Source: Prorocentrum cordatum
Taxonomy: Eukaryota; Sar; Dinophyceae; Prorocentrales; Prorocentraceae
Length of the DNA stretch: 64,000 nucleotides
Reading direction: 5' to 3'
Assembly: GCA_963575745.1 (NCBI GenBank)
Contig: CAUYUJ010002723.1
Coordinates: forward strand, 22,502-86,501
The notes below the pieces were generated by a model. The model made no database searches, was not told where the DNA came from, and saw only the letters and a list, made by a program, of their open reading frames with translations. Positions 1-9,000 of this stretch are shown one piece after another. Numbering within the stretch: the first letter of the stretch is position 1; every line of letters starts with the position of its first letter. Both the position numbers and the translations under genes were made by a program.

Positions 1-227
1 AGTCGCCTCTTACGAGCAAGCCACTCTGATTGCACGCAGCCGGATCCCCGAAAGACTATTGCAGTGGTCTGCTGTCTGGCCGCGTGGAACAGGGGCGGGC
101 GCGCCTGGCGCGAATGTGGCGCATGTGAAATCATTCACGCTCTTGATGGAACGGAAATAGAGTCAAGAAAACCTTCCAACTGATACACGCAGAAAGAAAC
201 CTACATGACGCAACTCTGGATCCGCCC

Positions 228-690
228 TGGGCGCTTGACTCAGGAGCACCCTAGGAGGGCCCTAGACGGCCCCCGACGGCCCCAAGACGGCCCGGGAAGG
301 CCCCAGGAGATTTCAGGAGGGCCCGCCGAGCGTCCCCAGACGGCCACGAAGGGCCCAAGATGGCCCAAGATGGGCCCAAAAGGGCCATTCGACGGCCCAG
401 CGGGCGCCCCAGATGGCCTAAGGGGACTTGAAAACGACTCCCAAGAGGCCGCCGGGAGGGACACATTATGCGACTTCCTTAGGTTCCATGACACATTTTG
501 CATTCTCGGCCCCTCGGTCTCCAGAGCGCCCGAGACGGCCGAATAGGCACCCGAGATCGCTCCAAGACGGTTCCAAAGGCGCCCGAGAGGGTCCCGAGCC
601 CCCGAGGGCCCCAAGACGGCCCAGGAGGTCCCGGAGGGCCCCAAGACGGCCCAAGCGACCCCGAAGAGGGGCCACCCGGGACCTTGCATT
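228..690. repeat. Degenerate GACGGCC minisatellite
   Basis: Imperfect short tandem units built on CAAGACGGCCC and GAGGGCCCC follow each other at roughly 18-21 bp spacing. Every frame is open only because the repeat is GC-rich, and the translations are Pro/Arg/Gly low complexity. The same unit returns at 1440-2030, on the far side of a microsatellite block. I see no gene here. Confidence 0.7.
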
Positions 691-715
691 GGCACAGCGA
701 CGGTCAGAACATCAG

Positions 716-1012
716 CACACACACACGCGCACAGTATATATATACATATGTGTATATGTATATGTATATGTATGTATGTATGTATGTTTGTATGTATGTA
801 TGTATGTATGTATGTATGTATGTATATGCACAAACATATGCACACATGATTGCATGCCTATGTGTTTAGGTACGCACGTGTTGACTTATACATATGTATA
901 TACGTATATGTGCGTACATGTATGTATGTATGTATGTGTATATGTATGTATGTATGCATGTCTACACATGTATCTATACATATATGCATATCTGCGTATC
1001 TGTATATATGTA
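716..1012. repeat. (TATG)n microsatellite, left arm
   Basis: Degenerate tetranucleotide repeat dominated by TATG/GTAT on the plus strand. It is the left half of an inverted arrangement whose right half (1108-1360) is CATA/ACAC on the same strand, so the two can base-pair over long stretches. Confidence 0.85.
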
Positions 1013-1107
1013 TGTACTGATACACTGCATAACTACGCATGTAGTATATGTGCATGTTTTGCACATGTGTATGTATACGTGAGTGTACGTATACATGTGT
1101 AAAGTGC

Positions 1108-1360
1108 ACACACCGATTTCACATACATACATACGTACAAATGTGTAGACATACCCACAAACATACGTACACACATACATGCATGCATGCATACACACAC
1201 ATACATACATACACACATACATAAGTACATAAATACATACATACATGCATGTAAACATACGTACATACACACATACAGACATCCACACATGACAACATAC
1301 ATAGATACGCACACTTACACACATACATACATAGATGTATGCATGTACATATACACATAC
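1108..1360. repeat. (CATA)n microsatellite, right arm
   Basis: Degenerate ACATAC/CACATA repeat, the reverse complement in type of the TATG block at 716-1012. About 95 bp of mixed sequence separates the arms. Confidence 0.85.
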
Positions 1361-1379
1361 ATATGTTATTCTGGGGGAC

Positions 1380-2110
1380 GAGGCCCTCTGGCCGACCCCA
1401 TGGCAGGGGCCGCGGGGGGGGGGCGCTCGGGAACGCTCGCAGACGGCCCACGGCAGTCCCGAAACGTGCTGACAGGTCCCCACGACGTCTCCAGGACGGT
1501 CCAATGGAGCCCGAAGTCACCGAAACATCACCCCAATACTCCCGCAATTGTCCCGAAGCGGTCCAAGAACACTCCACGATGCTCGAAGAGGCGTCCAACA
1601 GGTCTACCACAATGCACCCAAGAGGGCAACATCTTCAAAATATTCCGGGGAAGCGCACATGTTCACCGCATGTTTTTTGTTCGCTTTTCCGACGCTCCAG
1701 GACAGCCCAAGAAACCCCGAATACCGCCTCAATTCAGCCCGCGCGGGCCCCAGGAGGCCCTGAGACAGGCCAAGAGGGCCTCAAGACGGTCCAAGAGACA
1801 CCCAGGGTGGCCCGCGAGGGCCCCAAGACGGCCTTCAGAGGGGCCCAAGGCAGGGTAACCGCACAGAACGTCCGAGCCTTCCGCCCCAAGACGCCCTTGG
1901 AAGACCCCAGGAGGCCCCCAGAAAGCCCCCAAGAAGCCCCCACAAGACCGAAAACAGGCCCCAAGGGGGTTTTAAGAAACGCCAACAAGACCCAACGCGC
2001 CGCAACGGACTCCAAGACGGCCCTCGAGAGTTTGTTTTTTTTCCACGGCATGCCGACGAACACCCAAGTAAACTCAGCCCAACAGCGCTCCAAGATGCCC
2101 AGAGGTCGGG
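1380..2110. repeat. Degenerate GACGGCC minisatellite, second block
   Basis: Contains the same CAAGACGGCC/GAGGGCCCC units as 228-690, here more diverged and mixed with ordinary sequence. Frames are open for 100-260 codons, but the translations are repetitive and have no recognisable domain. Confidence 0.55.
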
Positions 2111-2860
2111 ACCCTTTCTGAGGCGCTGGCTGTTCATCCTGCGTCGAGTTTTGGCAATCCCGGGGCCCAGGGGACTGAGTCGTTTGGCTCGATGTTTGGC
2201 GTCGTGCAGGGCAACGTTTGGGAGTTCAGTGTCCGGCAGTGCGAAGGGGCGGGAAGCGCGCTAGAGTCTGGGGAAGATCGGTGGGCATGCAAATCGTTGA
2301 CTGGCGCACGAGGTCACGGTCGCGCTCCCCGCGAGCTAGTTAGCACGGCTTGGCTCCAATTAGGAAGCGGGGGGGGGCCAAAAGCCAGGTAGGTCTTTAT
2401 TTTATGTTTGGCTCGAGGTTCGCGGGGTGCTCGATTTGTCTTCCCGCATCGAATTGAACATGCGCTGCTAGGCTGCTGATGTATCTTCGACAACGATGCT
2501 GCGCGAACTGGTCTTGGCGATGGCATATGCGTTCGCTTCCATTGTTGGCGCTGACGTGCAGGCGTCTGTTGAGTGGGCCGGGCATTTCTGAGGCGGCCTC
2601 ATCGACGACCCCATTCACAAAGGTGAGCTCTATGATACCCAATTTGCAACGTGGGTGCACGGAGGTCTCTCGCAACCACGAACCTGCGCCTGCTGTGGCA
2701 ATCCGAATTTTTGAGGAGTGTGCCAAGTATGTCAGAGACAACGACCACCCAGGCTTCAAAGAAGGCTGACTTCCGAAGCCTGGCTTCGACTGGGAAGGGC
2801 AGACGCATAGTAACCCGCAGTGCATGCCTCGCTGCGGGTTCGAATCGCACGGCCGGCGCG
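2111..2860. other. Lower-GC unassigned stretch
   Basis: Composition drops closer to balanced and repeats disappear. A plus-strand frame at 2479-2769 ends in a protein-like stretch (RIFEECAKYVRDNDHPGFKEG region), and a minus-strand frame covers 2397-2825. Neither matches a family I recognise. It may hold an exon or be decayed sequence. A tRNA B-box-like string at 2836-2847 lacks a pairing T-stem. Confidence 0.2.
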
Positions 2861-2879
2861 AGATGGCCAGCGCGCGCCG

Positions 2880-3469
2880 AAGTCCTGCCGGAACCCTTCT
2901 ATCGCCGGCACGCAGACACCATCCCCGTCATCGGCGTGATCAGTATCGGCTCCTCTCTTGCCTCGTCATCATGGCCATTGTCACCAGTACCATTGCTATA
3001 TTCATCGCTCCTGCCGTTGTCGACGTCGCCGCGATGCCGTGCCCGCCTGAGGCAGTGATTCGCGCCGAAAAGCCCGCCCGCCAGCGCGGCCCGCGAGACG
3101 CGCTGGGAAGTCCCCATCGGTCAACGCCACCACGGCCGCGTCGGTCGCGCCAGACTGGCCGGCCGCGCTGCGCGCGAGCCGGCGCGCGCCAGCGAGGCCG
3201 CAATGACGCCCCAGCCATCGCCGAGCATTCATCGCAATCGCTGCCGCATGGCTTCTGCAAGCCAAGTTGCAGGTTTTTCGGGGGGATGCCCGGCGAGTTC
3301 GCGAAGTGGACAACATTCGGGTGGCAGGGGAATTTTCCGCGTTGGTTGTTCCGCTGGTGTCGCCCCAGGTTACACGCGCAGGCTTTCCGGCATTGACTGC
3401 GCCAAATACATTACACGACGTAGAGTGCACCGCATCTATTGCACTGCATAGGTTCCACATGGACTTTGC
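2880..3469 (+). repeat. 1.3-kb tandem repeat, copy A (3' part)
   Basis: This stretch aligns by eye with 14720-15125 and 16035-16480. Shared landmarks are a GTGATCAGTATCGGC-like string, a GCGGTCAGCGCC/GCGTCGGTCGCGCCA block, ATCGCAATCGC-CGC, and a tail with TAGAGTGCACC motifs. The retrotransposon at 3470 interrupts it, and the sequence resumes at 13852. Confidence 0.7.
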
Positions 3470-3526
3470 AATGCTTCTTCTATTCTCTGTGAGCAAGCTC
3501 CTGCTGTCTCCGCAGCTTCTCTGCCC
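3470..3526 (+). repeat. Split direct repeat A1
   Basis: 57 bp identical to 13602-13658. It starts with AATG at the left insertion boundary; the base before it differs (C here, G before A2), which fixes the end of the match. Confidence 0.9.
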
Positions 3527-3562
3527 AAGTGCCCCCCCGTCGGCCGCGCGTGCGGACGCCTT

Positions 3563-4087
3563 ATGCAGGCGCTCGCACAAGCGGCTCTCGGAGGCGCTGG
3601 GGAGATCTTCTTCAGGGGGCTGCGGGCCGCGCTCTACGAGCGGCTCGTGTCCGCCCCCCTCTCTGTGCTTCAGGACCCAGGGCCTCCTGCGCCGGCCTGG
3701 TCCATCCAGCAGGCGGACTCGTCCGAGGGTGAGGGGGCTTACTGTCCCCTCCCTTCGGCGGGTTCCGCCTGCCCCACCGTCTGCCTCGGGCTGGCGGTGG
3801 ATCTGAGCGGCGGGGTCTCTCCCTGGCTGCTCAGCACGGTCGTCGCCCTCCTTTGGGTGACGGCCGCGTGCAGCGCCTGCGCAGGCTGCTGCTTCGGGCT
3901 GCTGGGCCCGCACGTGTGGCGGAGACTTAGGGCCTCCGTCTGGCCGCGCGGAGCGGTGCCTGCCTCCCTTGGGCAGGACCGCCGTGCGGCGCGAGCGCTG
4001 GCTTACGGGGTTCCGCCTCGGCCTCGAGCGCTCGAGCGGGCAGACGCCCAGCATTCGGGGAGCAGCTCCCACGGCAGCACCCATTGA
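3563..4087 (+). CDS. Small transmembrane ORF upstream of gag
   Basis: A 174-residue frame opening at an ATG 37 nt after repeat A1. Residues about 1-40 are amphipathic, about 40-70 are Pro/Gly-rich, and about 88-114 form one strongly hydrophobic segment with several Cys, followed by a basic stretch (WRRLR). This is the signature of a single-pass membrane protein. The C-terminus is Arg/Ala-rich and disordered. Its TGA stop at 4085-4087 shares its last base with the gag ATG at 4087 (TGATG), so ribosomes ending here are placed on the gag start. I know no standard DIRS-order ORF of this type. Function is unknown; an envelope-like or membrane-targeting role is speculation. The element context and the overlap favour real coding over chance. 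Confidence 0.55.
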   Translation: MQALAQAALGGAGEIFFRGLRAALYERLVSAPLSVLQDPGPPAPAWSIQQADSSEGEGAYCPLPSAGSACPTVCLGLAVDLSGGVSPWLLSTVVALLWVTAACSACAGCCFGLLGPHVWRRLRASVWPRGAVPASLGQDRRAARALAYGVPPRPRALERADAQHSGSSSHGSTH

Positions 4088-6027
4088 TGGCCGAGCTGCC
4101 ACCAGTCGGCGGAGGGCCTCTATGGCCCGAGCTCTACCCATTCGCGGCTCCCACGGCTCGCGGCTACGCACGATGGCGTTTAGACGACGGCGACACCAGC
4201 TGGGCAGCTATCCCCCTCGCGTCTCGAGAAGGGGGCATCCTTCTGGCCCTGCCTGGCGCCTTTCGCCCTACGGCGGAGCTCGAGGCTGCCGAGGCGGGGG
4301 GTTTTGCTGGGATGATAGGCCCTTTCCAGCTAGTGGACGTCCAGCTCCAGGGGGCCGCTTCGCGGCCGCTCGCCACTACTGCATCCGTCCTCGTCGTGGA
4401 TATCGAGGTTGCAGAGCTCGAGCTCGAGTCGCTTTACCCTCTAGAGGTCGGCGAGGACGCAGCCATCGTTCCCTTCGCCGAGGTGCGGGGCCGCGTCTAT
4501 TGGCCTCATCCTTCAGGGGTTCGGGTGCTTCGCGAGGGTTACGCACGCTTGCACGGCGCCCCGCCTACCGCAGGGGAAGAGCCGCTCCCAGGGGCCGATC
4601 GGGCTACTCCCTATCACTCTGCCGACGAGATGGAGGAGCCCGAAGGGTTCGCGGCCGACGAGGAAGCCGAACGCACGGCCCCAAGTGCGCGATCTCCCGC
4701 GGACGCTGGAGCGCCGCGCGGCCCGCCCGCGAAGCGCGCGGGCACAGCCGCGCCGCCACGGGTCGCGGGTCCCGCTCCGATCGCTCCTGGTGCCCCTGCG
4801 GCGGCTCTGGACGACGGGGCTCCTATGACTCGTGCCGAAGTAGCTGCCGAAATGCGCGCTTTGCTTGCAGCCCACGCGGCCTCCACGATGGTCGGCCGAC
4901 CCGAGCCGCTGGGCTCCGCTCCGGCTGCTCGGAGCGATCGGCCCGAGGTGCCTCAGCTTTTCAGCGACGAAGCGGTGCGCCTCGGGCTGGATCCTGCGGG
5001 GATCGAGGCCGCCCTGTCCCACGCGCCCGTGGCTCCACAGCGGGTCTCCGCGCGTCCCAAGGGTCCGACCTCCGCGCTGGTCTCGGCGTGGGAAAAGGCG
5101 CGCTCTCTTGCTGTCCCTCGGGCCCCTTCGTCCGGTTTCGGAACGATGGGTCCCCCGCCGCCACCTGGGCTAGCCCATCCCGCTGCGGCCGACGGCTTTG
5201 CCGAGGTGGGCGGCGCCGACGGGTCAGAGCCGCCCCATGCGGCCAATCCGACGGACCTCAGCCTCATGCTACAGTGCCTGCACCAGTCCCTCCTTCTGCA
5301 GCAGGGGCGGGGCCATCGCCCAACCGTCCATCCGCTGCTGGGGACCCTGAGCGACTCAGCTCAATCTCCGCCCGCGAGTTCGGGCGACCCCGCGCCCGCA
5401 TCGGCTCAGATGGGGGGCATTGCTCGGAGGCGCGAGTGGCAGCAAGCGCTGATACAGCACGGCCCCGACGTGCGAGGGCTGATGAAGGAGAATTTGGCCC
5501 GCGTTCTGGGCGTGGAAGTCAGCGCCGTGACCCCCATGGCCATGCATCAGTACTTTCGGGAGCACAGTCCTTTGGGGGCTCAGCCGACGACGCACGAGTT
5601 GTTGACGCATTTCGCCTTCCTCAGCGCCGAGCTGTGGCGGGCCTGCGAGGAGGGCAACCCCGAGAGAGTCCAGACTCTTCTGACGTGTCAGTGTATGTTC
5701 ATCGACCAGCTGGCGGGGGACCGCGGCTATCTCGAAGCCGCCTGGTTCCTCACGGGACTGGAGCCTCCCCCGTGTCGCGTGACCAGTCGTCACACGGAGC
5801 GCGAGGCCCAGACCCCGTTTTCACCCCTGGTGGATCCTCGCTGGCTGTCGGCGCAGGGCGAATACGTGAAGGAGCTGCAAGCATTTCGGGCGCGTCTCGA
5901 CGCCGAGCGCGCCGTCGCGCTCCCCAAGCATCCACCTCACCAGCCCAAGCAGCCCAAGGTTTCGAAGCAGCCCTTCAAGTCCCAGGGTGCTTCCAAGGCA
6001 CCGAAGGCGGTGCCCAAGAAGGACTGA
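4087..6027 (+). CDS. Gag-like ORF of the DIRS-type element
   Basis: A frame of 646 residues from the ATG at 4087; a TTG just before it is unlikely to be the start. The N-terminal 150 residues look folded (WPELYPFAAP...WRLDDGDTSW, then beta-rich acidic stretches ending near VYWPHPSG). The middle 200-430 is Ala/Pro-rich. Residues about 430-580 are helical with conserved-looking Trp and Cys (REWQQALIQHGPDVRG, EHSPLGAQPTTHELLTHFAFLSAELWRAC). The tail is Lys/Pro-rich (HQPKQPKVSKQPFKSQ), as expected of a nucleic-acid-binding C-terminus. No CCHC knuckle is present. Position directly before pol and the basic tail support a structural Gag role. Pol lies in the -1 frame relative to this ORF. Assignment rests on position and composition. 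Confidence 0.7.
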   Translation: MAELPPVGGGPLWPELYPFAAPTARGYARWRLDDGDTSWAAIPLASREGGILLALPGAFRPTAELEAAEAGGFAGMIGPFQLVDVQLQGAASRPLATTASVLVVDIEVAELELESLYPLEVGEDAAIVPFAEVRGRVYWPHPSGVRVLREGYARLHGAPPTAGEEPLPGADRATPYHSADEMEEPEGFAADEEAERTAPSARSPADAGAPRGPPAKRAGTAAPPRVAGPAPIAPGAPAAALDDGAPMTRAEVAAEMRALLAAHAASTMVGRPEPLGSAPAARSDRPEVPQLFSDEAVRLGLDPAGIEAALSHAPVAPQRVSARPKGPTSALVSAWEKARSLAVPRAPSSGFGTMGPPPPPGLAHPAAADGFAEVGGADGSEPPHAANPTDLSLMLQCLHQSLLLQQGRGHRPTVHPLLGTLSDSAQSPPASSGDPAPASAQMGGIARRREWQQALIQHGPDVRGLMKENLARVLGVEVSAVTPMAMHQYFREHSPLGAQPTTHELLTHFAFLSAELWRACEEGNPERVQTLLTCQCMFIDQLAGDRGYLEAAWFLTGLEPPPCRVTSRHTEREAQTPFSPLVDPRWLSAQGEYVKELQAFRARLDAERAVALPKHPPHQPKQPKVSKQPFKSQGASKAPKAVPKKD

Positions 6028-6029
6028 AG

Positions 6030-9000
6030 GCGCCTTTGGCGCCCGCCTCCTGGAAGGGTGGGCCTTCGCGGGGCCGGGGTACGCCGCCGCACACAGACTG
6101 CACCGACGCTGTTGCGGTTGCTAGGCGCGTTTGGGCACAGCGAGGGCGTGAGGGTAGGAATGCGCTCTTCCAGCGATGCTGTTGCGGCCCCGCAGGGAGG
6201 AGTACGTTCCGCCACCACGCCCTTCGCTCTGCTCCGAACCGCTTCTCGGATCCCTTCGGCCATTTTGGCCGACGCTTGCCTCAGTCGAGCGCGCCCTCCA
6301 GGGGGCCTGCAGCCCCTGAGGTTGGTGTCCCTGCTGGTGCCTGTTCTCCTTCAAGCACCCCTGCTGCTCTTGCCAAAGTCGCGCCATTCGTCGCTGACTT
6401 GTCTGCCTTGCTGCGCCTGTTCCCAGGCGCGAACATTGATATCACCCACTGGGCAGCAGCGCTGTCCCAGGTTGGGATGGGTGCTCGATGTTCTCTTGGA
6501 TCTTTCTCCCGCTCATCTATGCGTGCAATGGACAGGGACGGCCCGTACCTTTTGGGGCCGCCTCCCCGCGATCCTTGGCCGTGCCCGCCTGCTCCACCTC
6601 TTGGTCCCCCGCCTGACGGCTTGTCGGCGAGGCGCAGGGAGCGCTGGAGACTGCGGCGCGCGGCGCGGACGCTCGCGCAGTATTCGGTTATTGCGTTGAA
6701 CTGGCTCACCTTGGGTCACCCCAGCCTCGCTCCCGCCGAGGCTCGCGTCCGCGCCACGGTCTCGCCCTGCCAGGAGGGCGTCCGCACCCGTATCGAACGG
6801 TTGTGTCGGATCGCAGTTCGCCTCGCCCGTGGCGGCAAGAGCGACTTAGGTCGAGCCTTCGCCAAGTTCGACTCCACTGAGGTCTCGCTCCATGGCCTGG
6901 CCACCCATGTTGCAGCTTTGGAGGCCTCTTTCACCTCCTCTTCTTCCGTACCCGCCCCCATGCGGCACTGCCCGACCGGCGCTCCTCCTGTGCCTGGGTC
7001 GTTGGCGACTGCGGCGGCTTGGGACTCCACCCAGGCCGAGCCCTTCGATTTGAAAGTCAGGGCGTCTCGCATCAAGTGGGATTATTCGCCAGAGTTTGAT
7101 CCCGTTCCCTTCCTCTCTGACGCTCGAGTCCGCGAAGCTTTCATCGATCCTGAGGTTATGCGGCTACCGGCATCAGAGTGGCCTGCTGGCCAGAAGGGAG
7201 CGCGCGTCCATATGGACCGCGCCGAGCTGTGGGCCCTACTCCAGAAGTGGGATGCCTGCGGCGCCCTGTACCTGACTCCTGCTTCGGACCTCGCCTGGGA
7301 TGAAGCCTGTGGAGCTTTCAGGGTACCGAAGGACAGCGATTACGACAGGCTGATCCTGAACCCCACGGTCGTGAACAGCCGCTGTGCTTCAATTTCGTCC
7401 AGCACCCAGCGCCTTGGCCAAGGTTTCCTGCTGTGCCGTTTGGGGCTGGCACCTGGGGAGTGGCTGGCAGTTTCTTGTGACGACCTACGGGAGTTTTACT
7501 ATACTTTCCGCGTCCCCCCCGCGCGCGCCAGACGTAACGCCCTGCGCGTTCGCCTGCCATCCTCGCGTTTCAAGGCCTTTCGAGCCTGGCGCCCCGAGCT
7601 GGAAGGTGTGGATGTCGCGCCCTGCCTCAATGCTCTGGCGATGGGCGACAACATGGCTGTGGAGATTGCCAACTCTGCGCATGAAGGCGTCTTGCACAGC
7701 TTCGGGGCTTTGCGGCCTCACGAGCAGGTTGTCCACCGCTCGCCCTTCCCGCGGGGCCCGTTTGTCGAGATGCTGAATATTGATGACCATACAGGTTTTC
7801 AGAAGCTCTCGTGGCGTGGCTCCGCTCCTCGCCCCGACGACCCGTGTCGCCGTGATCGTGAGGTCTTTGCCGCCTGTGATGCGGGTTACCCGCGCGTGGG
7901 CCTGATACAGCATCCAGGCAAGCGCGCGCGCGGCGAAACGCACAAGGTGGTGGTGGGCGCCGAAGTGGAGGGGCGCATAGGCATCGTCTGCGCTCCTCTT
8001 GTGCGGACGGTGGCCCTGTGCAGGCTGACCCTGATCCAAATCTACCTCGGGATCACCACCCGCTCCCTGCTAGCCTCTCTGGTGGGCTGCTGGGTCCAGG
8101 TCTTCCTCTATCGCCGCCCGATGCTCGCCATCTTTACGCACGTCTACAACTTCTTGTCGCGCCTGGCAACCGAGGACGGCATCGAATACGACCTGCCCCC
8201 TTATGTTCGCGACGAGCTCCTGGCCTGCACCTTCTTAGCCTTTACGGCTATAACCGACCTTCGGGCGCAGCCTTGCCCCGAGTTGTTCGGTACGGGCGCG
8301 TCTCTCGGCTGGGGGGGCGTTGTCCGCGCTCCTATCAGCCCGCAGCTCTCTGCCGAGCTGTGGCGCAGATCGGAGCACGGGGGGTGGCACACGATTCTGC
8401 ACAATCGGAGCCTCCTCGCCGTGCTCAGCCGCGGCGTGCCCTTGGGCCCTGAGCTCACCCAACTGCATCACGACCTGGGGCTCCCTTCTATTGAGCCCCC
8501 CGTCGCGCCGCGTTGGGTCACCGAGCTATCAGAGGCGCTGCGCTTTCGGCTCGCGTACAAATGGGAGTTCCGCATGCCTCGTCACATCAACATCCTTGAG
8601 ACAACAGTGTATAAGAGTCTGTGCAAATACTGCTGTGTTCGCCTCCCTGACTCTCGGATCCCCGTTCTCCTGGATTCAAAAGTGGCTTTGGGCGCGACCG
8701 CGCACGGGCGCAGCAGCTCTCCTGGTCTATCTCATGTTCTCTCGACCACTTTGCCCTATGTGATAGGAGGAGGTTTATATATGGGAGGCATGTACGTGCC
8801 CACGGACGTGCATAGGGCCGACGATCCCACGCGCAACCGCGCGGTGAGGCCCCCGTCCCGTGACCCTCCCGCCTGGTTAGTGGAAGCCGAGAGAGGAGAA
8901 TTTACTCGCTTTGATTGCATCGCGTACGCCGACTCTCGCTCGCCATTCCCTACCTGTCTCTGGGGCCGATTTGTTGCGCAGCTTGTGGCTCGAGGCCCCG

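Noticed and set aside
2815-2855. tRNA gene suggested by GGGTTCGAATCGC
   Set aside because: The flanking five bases do not pair as a T-stem, and no acceptor or anticodon arm fits upstream.
3969-6030. First 2 kb of the 3173-codon open frame as a real N-terminus of pol
   Set aside because: Its translation here is Arg/Gly/Ser low complexity and overlaps the protein-like gag frame; treated as a shadow, though its openness is noted as a finding.
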